Below are positions 46,333 to 55,530 of a stretch of 64,000 nt of DNA, one piece after another. The position numbers and the translations under genes were made by a program. A model generated the notes under the pieces. That model was not told the DNA's origin. It made no database searches and saw nothing but the letters and a program-made list of their open reading frames with translations. Source of the stretch: Ectopseudomonas mendocina (GTDB lineage: Bacteria > Pseudomonadota > Gammaproteobacteria > Pseudomonadales > Pseudomonadaceae); NCBI RefSeq assembly GCF_016008875.1, contig NZ_JADTQG010000004.1:186001-250000 (forward strand). The letters run 5' to 3'. Position 1 is the stretch's first letter; each line of letters begins with the position of its first letter.

Positions 46333-46359
46333 ATAGACTCGGGCCTTACGCAAAAGTTC
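46333..46359 (-). promoter_or_regulatory. AlgU-dependent promoter of algU
   Basis: On the minus strand GAACTT, a 16-nt spacer and TCTAT match the AlgU/sigma-E consensus (GAACTT-N16/17-TCTGA), ending 60 nt before the algU start. Confidence 0.8.
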
Positions 46360-46594
46360 TCCCCTCCAAGCAAGCTTCCCGCAGAGTTTTCTTTTCTCTG
46401 GCTGGAATGGCGACAGCGAAACGTCTCCGCTGGCGCAAATAATCTTATCGCCGCTCATTTCCACACCCTCCGCTGACTTCAGATGCAGGCACGCGCAAGC
46501 GCTCTCCCTTATATGGGCGACCCTCTATGGAACCTTAAAGACTAAAAAAGTTCCCAAAGCATTGAGGTCGGACATAAGAGCTGCCTCAATATTC

Positions 46595-46746
46595 GCGAGC
46601 TAGAGCACTGCAAGGTGAAGACAGAAGGAAGCGAGTTTCGAGTAGAAACGAGCAGTACTCGTTTCGCTCGCCCTTCTAGCCTTCATTCGGACGTAAATCA
46701 CCGTCCGAGATTGCTTCAACTAAGCAGGCCCGACACGCAGCGGATA
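46595..46746. repeat. Dispersed intergenic repeat, copy B
   Basis: It shares gcgagctagagc, the ggaagcg-gagtt region, actcg-ttcgctcgccc and the gcaggcccgacacgcagc end with the copy at 23397-23560, with a divergent middle. It fills most of the algU-nadB gap (46274-46823); the rest of that gap holds the algU promoter and the nadB leader. Confidence 0.7.
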
Positions 46747-46823
46747 ATGATGTGGCTCTGGCTGGCTATTGTGCCGATGCCCCTCTCTATATACTAGGGC
46801 TCGCTTTCACGCGGAACTCGGAC

Positions 46824-48455
46824 ATGAGCCACCACTTCCAGCACGACGTTCTGGTCATCGGCAGCGGCGCTGCCGGCTTGACCCTCGCCCTCACCCTGCC
46901 ATCTCACTTACGCATCGCGGTCTTGAGCAAAGGCAGCCTGGCCAATGGCTCGACCTACTGGGCGCAAGGTGGCGTGGCAGCCGTACTGGACGACACTGAC
47001 ACGGTCGAATCCCACGTCGCCGACACCCTAGACGCCGGCGCCGGCCTGTGCCGCGAAGACGCCGTGCGCTTCACGGTAGAACACAGTCGCGAAGCCATCC
47101 AGTGGCTGATCGATCAAGGCGTCCCTTTTACCCGTGACGATGAAACGGCGCGCGAGGATGGCGGCTTCGAGTTTCACCTGACCCGCGAGGGTGGCCACAG
47201 CCATCGGCGCATCATTCACGCGGCCGACGCCACTGGCGCGGCGATCTTCAATACGTTGCTGAAACAGGCACGCCAGCGCCCGAACATCGAGCTGCTGGAA
47301 CAGCGCGTTGCCGTCGACCTGATCACCGAGCGCAAGCTCGGCCTGGATGGCGACCGCTGCCTGGGCGCGTACGTGCTCGATCGCGCGTGCGGCGAAGTGG
47401 ACACCTTCAGCGCGCGCTTCGTGGTGCTCGCCACCGGCGGCGCTGCCAAAGTCTACCTCTATACCAGCAACCCGGACGGCGCCTGTGGCGACGGCATTGC
47501 CATGGCCTGGCGTGCCGGCTGCCGCGTAGGCAATCTGGAATTCAACCAGTTCCACCCGACGTGCCTGTATCACCCGCAGGCCAAGAGCTTCCTGGTCACC
47601 GAAGCCGTGCGCGGCGAAGGTGGCCTGCTCAAGCTGCCCAATGGCGAACGCTTCATGCAGCGCTTCGACGAACGCGCCGAGCTGGCGCCGCGCGACATCG
47701 TCGCCCGTGCCATCGACCATGAAATGAAGCGCCTGGGGATCGACTGCGTTTACCTGGATATCAGCCACAAGCCGGCGGAGTTCATCAAGAGCCACTTCCC
47801 CACCGTCTACGAACGCTGCCTGGGCTTTGGCATCGACATCACCAAACAGGCCATCCCAGTGGTGCCGGCCGCGCATTACACCTGTGGCGGCGTGGTGGTC
47901 GACCGGGATGGCCACACCGACGTACCGGGGCTGTACGCGATCGGCGAGACCAGCTTCACCGGCCTGCATGGCGCCAACCGCATGGCCAGCAACTCGCTCC
48001 TCGAATGCTTCGTCTACGCCCGCTCGGCCTGCGCGGATATCGTCCGGCAACTCGGCGCCATCGGCATGCCCGCCAACCTGCCCTGCTGGGACGCCAGCCA
48101 GGTGACCGACTCGGACGAGGACGTGATCATCGCCCACAACTGGGACGAGTTGCGCCGCTTCATGTGGGACTACGTTGGCATCGTACGGACCAACAAGCGC
48201 CTGCAGCGCGCGCAGCATCGCGTGCGCCTGCTGCTGGACGAGATCGATGAGTTCTACTCGAACTACAAGGTCAGTCGTGACCTGATCGAGCTGCGCAACC
48301 TCGCGCTGGTCGCCGAACTGATGATCCGCTCGGCCATGCAGCGCCATGAAAGTCGCGGCCTGCACTACACCCTCGATTACCCCGAGCAACAAACCGAGGC
48401 CCGCGACACTATTCTGGTGCCGACGCCCCAGGCTCAGCCCAGCGTCGCCGGCTGA
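46824..48455 (+). CDS. nadB: L-aspartate oxidase
   Basis: A 543-residue flavoprotein that oxidises aspartate to iminoaspartate, the first step of NAD synthesis. The dinucleotide-binding motif VIGSGAAGL is at residues 10-18; [36 protein letters not shown] and [10 protein letters not shown] with [22 protein letters not shown] mark the FAD and active-site regions. MSHHFQHD at 46824 is chosen because a longer frame adds residues with no homology. The 3' end overlaps the convergent ygfX gene by 47 nt. Confidence 0.96.
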   Translation: MSHHFQHDVLVIGSGAAGLTLALTLPSHLRIAVLSKGSLANGSTYWAQGGVAAVLDDTDTVESHVADTLDAGAGLCREDAVRFTVEHSREAIQWLIDQGVPFTRDDETAREDGGFEFHLTREGGHSHRRIIHAADATGAAIFNTLLKQARQRPNIELLEQRVAVDLITERKLGLDGDRCLGAYVLDRACGEVDTFSARFVVLATGGAAKVYLYTSNPDGACGDGIAMAWRAGCRVGNLEFNQFHPTCLYHPQAKSFLVTEAVRGEGGLLKLPNGERFMQRFDERAELAPRDIVARAIDHEMKRLGIDCVYLDISHKPAEFIKSHFPTVYERCLGFGIDITKQAIPVVPAAHYTCGGVVVDRDGHTDVPGLYAIGETSFTGLHGANRMASNSLLECFVYARSACADIVRQLGAIGMPANLPCWDASQVTDSDEDVIIAHNWDELRRFMWDYVGIVRTNKRLQRAQHRVRLLLDEIDEFYSNYKVSRDLIELRNLALVAELMIRSAMQRHESRGLHYTLDYPEQQTEARDTILVPTPQAQPSVAG

Positions 48456-48876
48456 ACTTCAGGCGCAAGCGCAGGCGCCGATGCAACTCGGGCGCCAGCG
48501 CGTCATGCGCGATACACAGCCCACGACTGAAGCGCTGGCCCGGCACGCGATAGCGCAGCACGACCGCCAGCGGCAACGCCAGGCTGTCAGGACGCAGCTG
48601 CACCGCCTGCCAGCCGCTGGCAGCGCTGTATAGATGCCAGCCGAGCGCGTCACGACGCAAACCGGTAATGGCCTGCGGTGCCGTCAGCAGAACGTGCCGC
48701 GGCAGCACCCAGGCTGCATGCGCCAGGCACGGCAGAAGTGAAAGCAATTTCGACCAGAAGGGAATGTCGGCCAGCCAGGGCGCCAGCAGGGCCAGCGCCA
48801 GTACCGACAGGTAGAGCCTCAGCAGCCAGCGCGATGGCTGCCAGCGGCACTCGAAGGCGTCACTTGGGTTGGACAC
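48409..48876 (-). CDS. ygfX: YgfX-family membrane protein (CptA-like)
   Basis: A 155-residue protein with two adjacent TM helices near the N terminus ([19 protein letters not shown] and [15 protein letters not shown]) and a cytoplasmic domain ([33 protein letters not shown]). E. coli YgfX was reported as a toxin acting on MreB/FtsZ, paired with YgfY (SdhE). The start is GTG at 48876, 17 nt inside sdhE, so the two are coupled. The C terminus overlaps the nadB 3' end on the other strand. Confidence 0.85.
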   Translation of the reverse strand: MSNPSDAFECRWQPSRWLLRLYLSVLALALLAPWLADIPFWSKLLSLLPCLAHAAWVLPRHVLLTAPQAITGLRRDALGWHLYSAASGWQAVQLRPDSLALPLAVVLRYRVPGQRFSRGLCIAHDALAPELHRRLRLRLKFSRRRWAEPGASAPE

Positions 48877-49114
48877 GATCCAGGATCATGCGCACGATGT
48901 GGCGCAGGTCGGCATCTTCGGGCTCGCCGCGCTGCATGAACCAGCCGAACATGTCCTGATCCTCGCACTCCAGCAACTTGCGGTAGCGCGCCTGGTTCTC
49001 GGCATCCAGGTTCGGGTATACCTCCTGGACGAAAGGCACCAGCAGTACGTCCAGCTCCAGCATGCCACGACGGCTATGCCAGAACAGGCGATTCAGTTCA
49101 TTTTGCTCAACCAT
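48860..49114 (-). CDS. sdhE: FAD assembly factor SdhE (YgfY)
   Basis: An 84-residue helical protein with the SdhE signature RRGMLELD near residue 16, needed for covalent attachment of FAD to succinate dehydrogenase. The five-helix pattern ([36 protein letters not shown]) is intact. It overlaps ygfX by 17 nt and diverges from ygfZ. Confidence 0.95.
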   Translation of the reverse strand: MVEQNELNRLFWHSRRGMLELDVLLVPFVQEVYPNLDAENQARYRKLLECEDQDMFGWFMQRGEPEDADLRHIVRMILDRVQPK

Positions 49115-49210
49115 GCAACGGACTCCTCGAACGAGGCGGCAGTATAACAGCAGCTGCAGGCAGTATCCGGCTCAATGACCAGATACACCCGGCGCTTTTC
49201 CGCTTTTTGC

Positions 49211-49238
49211 CTGCCGCCTGTAGCCTGCTGCCTGTAGC
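49211..49238. repeat. 14-bp direct repeat upstream of ygfZ
   Basis: ctgccgcctgtagc and ctgctgcctgtagc are adjacent and 13 of 14 identical, followed by cgctctt. Arrangement and end resemble the era-recO repeat read on the opposite strand. Confidence 0.75.
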
Positions 49239-49281
49239 CGCTCTTATCATGTCGTCTTTCCCAGCCAAACCGATTCCGATC

Positions 49282-50223
49282 ATGGCCGATAGCGCTTACT
49301 TCACCCTCCTCGATCACGAAGGCCTGCTCGCCGTACGCGGCGCGGACGCGGCCAAGTTCCTGCAGGGCCAGGTGACCTGCAACCTCAATTACCTGAGTGC
49401 CAGCCAATCGAGCCTCGGCGCTCGCTGCACGCCCAAGGGCCGCATGCTGTCGAGCTTTCGCATCGTCCCGGTGGACGACGGCTACCTGCTGGCCATGGCC
49501 CGCGAGCTGATCGAGTCGCAACAGGCCGACCTGCAGAAGTATGCGGTGTTCTCCAAATCCAAGCTCAGCGATGAAAGCGCCGCCTGGGTCCGTTTTGGCC
49601 TGGCCGGCGGCGACGCCGTGCTCGGCGAACTCGGCCTGCAATTGGGAGCTGCCAGCGACGCCATCACCAGCGCGGAGCAGTTGATTGCCGTACGCCTGAG
49701 CGATGGTCGTGCCGAGCTGTGGGCTCCGGCCACCGAGGCGGAGCAATTGCGAGGCCGCCTCTCCGCCCTGCTGCCGCAAGCACCTCTGAACGACTGGCTG
49801 CTGGCTCAGGTACGCGCGGGTGTAGGCCAGGTGTTCGGCGCCACGCGTGAGCTGTTCATCCCACAGATGATCAACCTGCAGGCCCTGGGCGGCGTGAGTT
49901 TTAAGAAGGGCTGCTACACCGGGCAGGAGATCGTCGCGCGCATGCAGTACCTGGGCAAACTCAAGCGCCGCCTGCAGCGCCTGCGCCTGGTCGCCGAAGC
50001 ACTACCGGCCGTCGGCGATGAATTGTTCTCCCCAGTGCATGGCTCCAGCGTCGGCGAAGTGGTGCTCGCGGCCCAGGCCGACGATGCCATCGAACTGCTC
50101 GCCGTGCTTCAGGAAGACGCCGTGAACGACGGCCGCATTCATCTCGGCAGCAGTGATGGCCCGGCGCTGACCCTGCTCGATCTGCCTTACCAGCTGGATG
50201 CCGACAAGGAAATCCAGCGCTGA
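49282..50223 (+). CDS. ygfZ: Folate-binding protein YgfZ (GcvT-like, Fe-S cluster maintenance)
   Basis: A 313-residue GcvT-fold protein with the YgfZ signature KKGCYTGQEIVARMQYLGKLKRRL (key Cys and Gln-Glu visible). YgfZ uses tetrahydrofolate and helps maintain certain Fe-S enzymes. MADSAYFTLLDHEG is chosen as the start by resemblance to homologues; an in-frame ATG at 49249 is possible, and neither has a strong ribosome-binding site. It lies opposite sdhE, fitting a shared flavin/Fe-S maintenance theme. Confidence 0.93.
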   Translation: MADSAYFTLLDHEGLLAVRGADAAKFLQGQVTCNLNYLSASQSSLGARCTPKGRMLSSFRIVPVDDGYLLAMARELIESQQADLQKYAVFSKSKLSDESAAWVRFGLAGGDAVLGELGLQLGAASDAITSAEQLIAVRLSDGRAELWAPATEAEQLRGRLSALLPQAPLNDWLLAQVRAGVGQVFGATRELFIPQMINLQALGGVSFKKGCYTGQEIVARMQYLGKLKRRLQRLRLVAEALPAVGDELFSPVHGSSVGEVVLAAQADDAIELLAVLQEDAVNDGRIHLGSSDGPALTLLDLPYQLDADKEIQR

Positions 50224-50270
50224 TTAACGTCCTGGCGCCGCCGCATCGGGCCGCCTATAGAGAGCCTTTA

Positions 50271-51107
50271 ATGAGCAAGCTTGCTGAAAAAGTCCAACAG
50301 GAACTGATCCATGCCATCGAGAACGATGAGCTGGTGCTGCCCACCCTGCCCGAAGTGGCGCTGAAGGTTCGCGAAGCCGCAGAAGACCCCAACGTGGGCA
50401 TCCCACAGATCAGCAAGGTGATTGGCAACGATGCTGCCCTCACCGCGCGCATCATCAAGGTGGTCAACAGCCCACTGCTGCGCAGCAGCAAGGAGATCAC
50501 CGACCTGCAGATGGCAGTCAGCCGCCTGGGCATCAACTACACCTGCAACCTGGCCACCGGACTGGCCATGGAGCAGATGTTCCAGGCCACCAGCGACGTG
50601 GTTGATCGCAAAATGCGCGAAGTGTGGAACAAGAGCACTGAAATTGCCGGTATCTGCCACGTATTGTGCCGCCACTACACGCGCCTTATGCCCGATCAGG
50701 CCACCCTCGCCGGCCTGGTGCACCAGATCGGCGTATTGCCGATTCTCACCTATGCCGAGGAGCACAACGAGCTGCTGGCCGATTCAATCAGCCTCAACCA
50801 CGTGATCGAACAGATTCATCCGATCATCGGCGACAAGATCCTGCGCACCTGGGAATTTCCCGAGCCCATCGCCGTCGTGCCCAGCCAATATCTGGACTTC
50901 AGCCGCAACTCGGCCAAGGTCGACTACGTCGACATCGTCCAGGTCGCCACCCTGCAGAGCTACCTGGGCAGCGAGCACCCCTACACCCAGCTCGACTGGA
51001 GCAAGGTACCGGCGTTCGCCAAGCTCGGCCTGGACCCGCAGGTCGATATGCAGGCCGACGAAGACATGTCGGCTGCGATGGAAGCGGCCATGAGCATGCT
51101 GCAATAA
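50271..51107 (+). CDS. HDOD-domain signalling protein
   Basis: A 278-residue protein made of one HDOD domain: LPTLPEVALKVREAAEDPNVGIPQISKVIGNDAALTARIIKVVNSP (landmark residues about 24-70) and LVHQIGVLPIL where true HD phosphodiesterases have HD. Lack of the catalytic HD pair is normal for HDOD proteins, which act as regulatory scaffolds in signalling and motility. The C-terminal tail is acidic and Met-rich (QADEDMSAAMEAAMSML). No partner domain or operon is evident. Confidence 0.9.
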   Translation: MSKLAEKVQQELIHAIENDELVLPTLPEVALKVREAAEDPNVGIPQISKVIGNDAALTARIIKVVNSPLLRSSKEITDLQMAVSRLGINYTCNLATGLAMEQMFQATSDVVDRKMREVWNKSTEIAGICHVLCRHYTRLMPDQATLAGLVHQIGVLPILTYAEEHNELLADSISLNHVIEQIHPIIGDKILRTWEFPEPIAVVPSQYLDFSRNSAKVDYVDIVQVATLQSYLGSEHPYTQLDWSKVPAFAKLGLDPQVDMQADEDMSAAMEAAMSMLQ

Positions 51108-51172
51108 ATGCATCTCGCCACGGATGGCGAACTGCCTCTACACTCAAGTCGATCGCCTGAGGAAGTAGAGCC

Positions 51173-51928
51173 ATGCGTTATGCATTTGTCCTGCTCGTCC
51201 TGTTGTGCGGCAGCGTCCAGGCTGCCGAGCAAGTGCGCCTTACCAACGGCGAATGGCCACCCTATCAGGGCGAAAGCCTGCCCCACCAGGGTGTCGCGTC
51301 ACGCATCATCGCCGAGGCATTCGCGCTGCAGGGCATCGACGTGCAATGGGAGTTTCATCCCTGGGCGCGCTCTCTGAAAATTGCTGAGCAGGGCCTGCGC
51401 CCAGGCAGCGCCGTCTGGTTCTACAGCCCTGAGCGCGCAGAGCACTTTCTCATCAGCGACGCGGTAATCGAAAGCGGCTATCACCTGTTTTATCGCAAGG
51501 ATTTCGCCTTCGACTGGCGCAACATCAAGGACCTGCGCGGCCTGCGCATCGCCGTGACACGTGGCTATGATCACGGCGACGCCTTTCGCCGCGCCGAAGC
51601 GGCCGGTGAACTCCAGGTGGTGCGCCTGACCAGCGATGAACAGGGTCTACGTCAATTGCTCGCCGGGCGCATCGACCTGTTTCCGGTCGACAAGGTGGTA
51701 GGCTTCGACCTGCTGCACCGAAAGTTCACTGCCACCGAGCGCCAGCGCCTGAGCTTTCACCCCAGGCCGCTGCACAGCGCCAGCATGTATCTGCTGCTGT
51801 CGCGTAACGTGCCTGGCAATGTCGAGCTGATGCAGCGCTTCAACCTCGGCCTTAAGCAACTGCGCGACAGCGGCAAGGTTTCCCAGTACCTGATGGAGAT
51901 TCAGCAGCCGCTAAGCCTCAGCCACTGA
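51173..51928 (+). CDS. Periplasmic solute-binding protein (family 3 type)
   Basis: A 251-residue protein: signal peptide 1-18 (FVLLVLLCGSVQAAE), then a type 2 periplasmic-binding fold (LTNGEWPPYQGESLPHQGVASRIIAEAF, NIKDLRGLRIAVTRGYDHGDAF, LLAGRIDLFPVDKVVG). Its resemblance is to amino-acid binding proteins, but no permease or ATPase gene adjoins, so it may be an orphan sensor or binding protein. Its last 18 nt overlap the 3' end of the convergent tctE gene. Confidence 0.88.
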   Translation: MRYAFVLLVLLCGSVQAAEQVRLTNGEWPPYQGESLPHQGVASRIIAEAFALQGIDVQWEFHPWARSLKIAEQGLRPGSAVWFYSPERAEHFLISDAVIESGYHLFYRKDFAFDWRNIKDLRGLRIAVTRGYDHGDAFRRAEAAGELQVVRLTSDEQGLRQLLAGRIDLFPVDKVVGFDLLHRKFTATERQRLSFHPRPLHSASMYLLLSRNVPGNVELMQRFNLGLKQLRDSGKVSQYLMEIQQPLSLSH

Positions 51929-53308
51929 TAGCGGAAATTCGACGCGCACCCGCAGGCCGTGCGGCTGCGCCTGATGCAGGCTGATTCTGGCCTGATGGGC
52001 GCGGCAGATCTCACCGACGATGGCCAAGCCAAGGCCCGCACCATTGCCCAGATTGCTGCGCCTGTAGAAGCGCTCGAAAACCTTCTCGTGCTCGGCTTCG
52101 GGAATGCCCGGGCCGTCATCCTCGACCTCCAGCACGGCTGGTGCCAAGGCGCGGATGATCAGATTGCCACCGGCCGGTGTATGCGCCAGCGCGTTATCCA
52201 ACAAATTGCTCAACAACTCATTGAGCAGCGTTGGCTCGCCATCGATCCACACCGGCTGCTCAGCCTCCAGCGCCAGCGCAACGCCACGGGCATGAGCCAG
52301 GGGTGCCATGGCCAGACCCAGTTCGCGGGCCAGTTGGCTGAGGTCTATACGCTGCGCGCCCCCTTCGGTAATGGCCCGTGCGCCACTTTCGATACGCGCC
52401 AGGGACAGCAGCTGATTGGCCAGCAAGGTGAGGCGATCCCCCTGCTGCGCCGCCTGTTCCAGCGTGCTGCGCCATTGCTCCGGCTCCTCGGCACGCAAGC
52501 CCAGGGCAATGCGCGCCTTGAGCGCCGCCAGCGGCGTACGCAACTCATGGGCCGCGTCGGCAATGAACTGCGACTGACGCTCGAACAACCTCTGCAAGCG
52601 CTCGTTGAACTGGTTGAGCGTTTCCACCAGCGGCAGCACCTCACGTGGCAGCCCCCCGTCCGGCAGCGGCTGCAGGTCATCACTGGCCCGTTCGGCCACT
52701 TCCCGGCGCAGCGCCTCCAGCGGGCGCAAGGCCAGGTTCACCGCCAACCACACCAGCAACAATGCGCTGACCGAAAGCAGACCCATGCGCCACAGGGTGC
52801 CGATCAGCAGCTCACGGGCCATACGCTCACGCGCGCCCTGGGTTTCCGCCACGCGGATTTCGGCAATGCCATTGAGTTGTGGCTCGCTGACCGGCTGCAG
52901 CAGACTGACCACGCGGACACCCTGATTGCGGTACTGGGCATCGTAGAAATGCGCCAGTGCCGGATAGTCATCGGTGCGCGGAGTGCCCGGCGGCGCAGGC
53001 GGCAGGTCCTCGTAACCGGAAACCTGATTGCCCTGCAGATCGAGCACCTGGTAGTAGATGCGCCCGGCGCTGTCGTAGGCGAAGGTATCCAGCGCCACGT
53101 AAGGGATATTCGCGCGCAGCCGACCATCCTCGGTATACAGGCCCTCGGCCACGGCCCGCGCCGACGCCAGCAGCGTGCGGTCATAGGCCGTATCCGCTGC
53201 ACGGCGGGCACTCCAGTAGGCACTGAAGCTGCTCAATAGCAGGATCAGCGACAGCAGCAGTGCCAGACGCCGCAGCAGACGCCCGCGCAGGCTGATGCCA
53301 CGATTCAT
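51911..53308 (-). CDS. tctE: Tricarboxylate-responsive sensor histidine kinase TctE
   Basis: A 465-residue kinase with TM1 (about 12-32), a periplasmic domain about 35-165 (TctE-type N-terminal region), TM2 (about 170-192), a HAMP-like linker, His254 in FIADAAHELRTPL and the ATPase N, D and G boxes (LLSNLLDNALAHT, EDDGPGIPE, GAGLGLAIV). It overlaps tctD by 4 nt. Position opposite opdH-tctCBA matches P. aeruginosa and argues for control of citrate/tricarboxylate uptake. Confidence 0.93.
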   Translation of the reverse strand: MNRGISLRGRLLRRLALLLSLILLLSSFSAYWSARRAADTAYDRTLLASARAVAEGLYTEDGRLRANIPYVALDTFAYDSAGRIYYQVLDLQGNQVSGYEDLPPAPPGTPRTDDYPALAHFYDAQYRNQGVRVVSLLQPVSEPQLNGIAEIRVAETQGARERMARELLIGTLWRMGLLSVSALLLVWLAVNLALRPLEALRREVAERASDDLQPLPDGGLPREVLPLVETLNQFNERLQRLFERQSQFIADAAHELRTPLAALKARIALGLRAEEPEQWRSTLEQAAQQGDRLTLLANQLLSLARIESGARAITEGGAQRIDLSQLARELGLAMAPLAHARGVALALEAEQPVWIDGEPTLLNELLSNLLDNALAHTPAGGNLIIRALAPAVLEVEDDGPGIPEAEHEKVFERFYRRSNLGNGAGLGLAIVGEICRAHQARISLHQAQPHGLRVRVEFPLSVAEA

Positions 53309-53976
53309 GCCTCGACCGCCTCCAGCAAGTAGCCGAGACCGCGGAAGGTGACGATACGCACGGCGCTGCCTTCGAGTTTCTTGCGCAGGCGATGAATGTA
53401 GATCTCGATGGCATCCGGGCTGGCGTCCTCGTCCAGGCCGAACACCTGCGCCGCCAGTTGCTCCTTGCTCATCACCCGGCCCGGCCTGGCGATCATCGCC
53501 TCCAGCACCGCCTGCTCACGGGCGGTGAGGCTAAGGGCCTCGCCACCGAGGCTGAAACGGCGAGCGCCGAGGTCGTAGACCAGATCGCCACAGCGCTGCA
53601 ATTGCTCGCCGCCGAGCACGCTGCGCCGCAGCAGGGCCTTGACCCGCGCTTCCAGCTCGGTCAGCTCGAAGGGCTTGGCCAGGTAGTCATCGGCGCCGAG
53701 GTTGAGCCCGTGCACGCGGTCCTTGACCTCGCCACGTGCGGTCAGCATCAGCACCGGCAGGGTCTGGCCACGGTCGCGCAGACGCGCCAGCACGGCGAAA
53801 CCGTCCAGCCGTGGCAGGCCGATATCGAGAATCGCCAGCGCATAATCCTCGCTGGAAAGCGCCAGATCAGCCGTGACGCCATCGTGCAGCACGTCCACCG
53901 TCCAGCCGGCGCCTTTCAACGCCTGGGCCACGCTTTCCGCCAATTGCGGATGGTCTTCGACCAGCAGAATCCGCAC
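53305..53976 (-). CDS. tctD: Response regulator TctD (OmpR type)
   Basis: A 223-residue regulator: receiver domain with Asp51 (LAILDIGLP) and conserved Lys in LAKPFEL, then an OmpR winged helix ending RIVTFRGLGYLLEAVEA. GTG 53976 is chosen as the start because it is preceded by GGAGGT and gives the usual N terminus VRILLVEDHPQLAE; longer readings run through the ribosome-binding site. Phosphorylated by TctE; probable targets are the divergent opdH-tct genes. Confidence 0.95.
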   Translation of the reverse strand: MRILLVEDHPQLAESVAQALKGAGWTVDVLHDGVTADLALSSEDYALAILDIGLPRLDGFAVLARLRDRGQTLPVLMLTARGEVKDRVHGLNLGADDYLAKPFELTELEARVKALLRRSVLGGEQLQRCGDLVYDLGARRFSLGGEALSLTAREQAVLEAMIARPGRVMSKEQLAAQVFGLDEDASPDAIEIYIHRLRKKLEGSAVRIVTFRGLGYLLEAVEA

Positions 53977-54184
53977 CGCTACCTCCAACTGCAGCATCGT
54001 TAAAGGCGCGCAGTTTAGCGCCGCTACGCCTGCTGTGAATTGCTCAAATGCCAAAGCGGCAAACGAAACGGTATCCGCGCAGCCCTGCGCTGGTAACGCT
54101 GAAAAACTTTTCACCATGAAAGCCTAGCGAAAGCTTGCCCTCATAGCATCGATCAAAGGTGGCTCGATCCACCTGCTCAAGCGA

Positions 54185-54202
54185 CCTGGCAGTGGTGCCA
54201 GG
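54185..54202. promoter_or_regulatory. Inverted repeat in the opdH leader
   Basis: cctggca-gtgg-tgccagg, 7-bp arms, 29 nt before the opdH start; either a leader hairpin or a regulator site. Confidence 0.4.
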
Positions 54203-54209
54203 TGGCGAC

Positions 54210-54217
54210 AAGAACAA
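54210..54217 (+). promoter_or_regulatory. Putative Hfq/Crc CA motif in front of opdH
   Basis: AAGAACAA lies 4 nt before the GGAG ribosome-binding site of opdH, where Hfq-Crc binding would block translation. Confidence 0.55.
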
Positions 54218-54230
54218 AAATGGAGACCAC

Positions 54231-55499
54231 ATGATGCTCGCAGCCTCACGCCAGGCCCTGTCGCCTGTCCGCCTGCTCTGCCTGGCAATCGCCGCCACCG
54301 GCGCTGCCCCCCTCGCCAACGCCGCCTTCATCGAAGACAGCACCGCCAGCCTCACTGCCACCAATATCTACCTCAACCGTGACTTCCGCGAAGGCTCCGG
54401 CCAGAACAAGCGCGAAGAATGGGGTCAGGGTTTTCGCCTCGACCTGCAATCGGGCTACACCGAAGGCACCGTGGGCTTCGGCCTCGACGCCATGGGCCTG
54501 CTCGGTATCAAGCTCGATTCGGGTCGCGGCCGCACCGGCACCGACCTGTTGCCCGTTCACGACGACGGGCGCTCCGCCGACGAGTTCAGCCGCCTGGGCC
54601 TGACCGCCAAGGTCAAGGTCTCCGCCACCGAACTGCGCTACGGCTCCCACGTGCCGGAACTGCCGGTGGTCAAGGCCAGCGACAGCCGCCTGCTGCCGCA
54701 GGTGTTCGAGGGCGGCCTGCTGACCTCTTCCGAACTCGAAGGCCTGACCTTCACCGGCGGCCGCCTGGACAAGGTCATCGACCGCGCCTCCACCAACGAA
54801 GAAGACATGGTGCTCAACAGCAAGAACCGCCGCTTTGCCGGTGGCGTCAGCGCTGACCACCTTGACCTGGCCGGTGTCGATTACAAATTCGCGCCCGGTT
54901 TCACCGGCCGTTACTATTTCGCCGATCTGGACGACATCTATCGCCAGCATTTTCTCGGCCTGCTGAGCAGCCACAAGGTTGGTACCGGCACCCTGAGCAG
55001 CGACCTGCGCCTGATCTACAGCAGCGACAGCGGCGCCGCCAAGGCCGGCAAGGTCGATAACCGCGCCATCAACGCCATGGTCAGCTACGGCCTGGGCAAC
55101 CACAAGGTTGGCCTGGGCTTCCAGGACATGAGCGGCGACACCGGCTTCGCCTACATCGACGGCAGCGATCCGTTCCTGATCAACTTCGTGCAGATCAACG
55201 ATTTCGCCAACGCCGACGAACGTTCCTGGCAGGCTCGCTACGACTACAACTTCGCCGGCATCGGCGTTCCCGGCCTGACCTTCATGACCCGCTACATCCG
55301 TGGTGACGATGCGCGTATCGCCGGTTCCGACGAGCGTGGCGGCGAATGGGAGCGCGATATCGAGCTCAAGTACGTGGTGCAGAGCGGCCCGCTCAAGGAC
55401 CTCTACGTACGGCTACGCAACGCCAGCTTCCGCTCCGACTTCGCCCGCGATGCGGACGAGAACCGCGTCATCGTCGGCTACACGCTGCCAATCTGGTAA
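54231..55499 (+). CDS. opdH: OprD-family outer-membrane porin OpdH
   Basis: A 422-residue OprD-type channel: signal peptide about 1-30 (LLCLAIAATGAAPLANAA), N-terminal FIEDSTASLTATNIYLNRDFRE, alternating beta-barrel strands and the terminal strand VIVGYTLPIW ending in an aromatic residue for Bam-mediated insertion. The OpdH subfamily passes tricarboxylates such as cis-aconitate; the assignment rests on its place before tctCBA and opposite tctDE. GGAG precedes the paired ATG codons; the first is used. Confidence 0.92.
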   Translation: MMLAASRQALSPVRLLCLAIAATGAAPLANAAFIEDSTASLTATNIYLNRDFREGSGQNKREEWGQGFRLDLQSGYTEGTVGFGLDAMGLLGIKLDSGRGRTGTDLLPVHDDGRSADEFSRLGLTAKVKVSATELRYGSHVPELPVVKASDSRLLPQVFEGGLLTSSELEGLTFTGGRLDKVIDRASTNEEDMVLNSKNRRFAGGVSADHLDLAGVDYKFAPGFTGRYYFADLDDIYRQHFLGLLSSHKVGTGTLSSDLRLIYSSDSGAAKAGKVDNRAINAMVSYGLGNHKVGLGFQDMSGDTGFAYIDGSDPFLINFVQINDFANADERSWQARYDYNFAGIGVPGLTFMTRYIRGDDARIAGSDERGGEWERDIELKYVVQSGPLKDLYVRLRNASFRSDFARDADENRVIVGYTLPIW

Positions 55500-55506
55500 A
55501 CAACAA
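55499..55506 (+). promoter_or_regulatory. Putative Hfq/Crc CA motif in front of tctC
   Basis: AACAACAA, a perfect AAnAAnAA match, spans the opdH stop and lies about 10 nt before the GAGG of tctC. Confidence 0.55.
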
Positions 55507-55530
55507 CAAGACTCGCGAGGAATCACCGTC

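Noticed and set aside
47028..48392. Minus-strand frame of 454 codons opposite nadB
   Set aside because: Antisense shadow; nadB motifs are complete on the plus strand.
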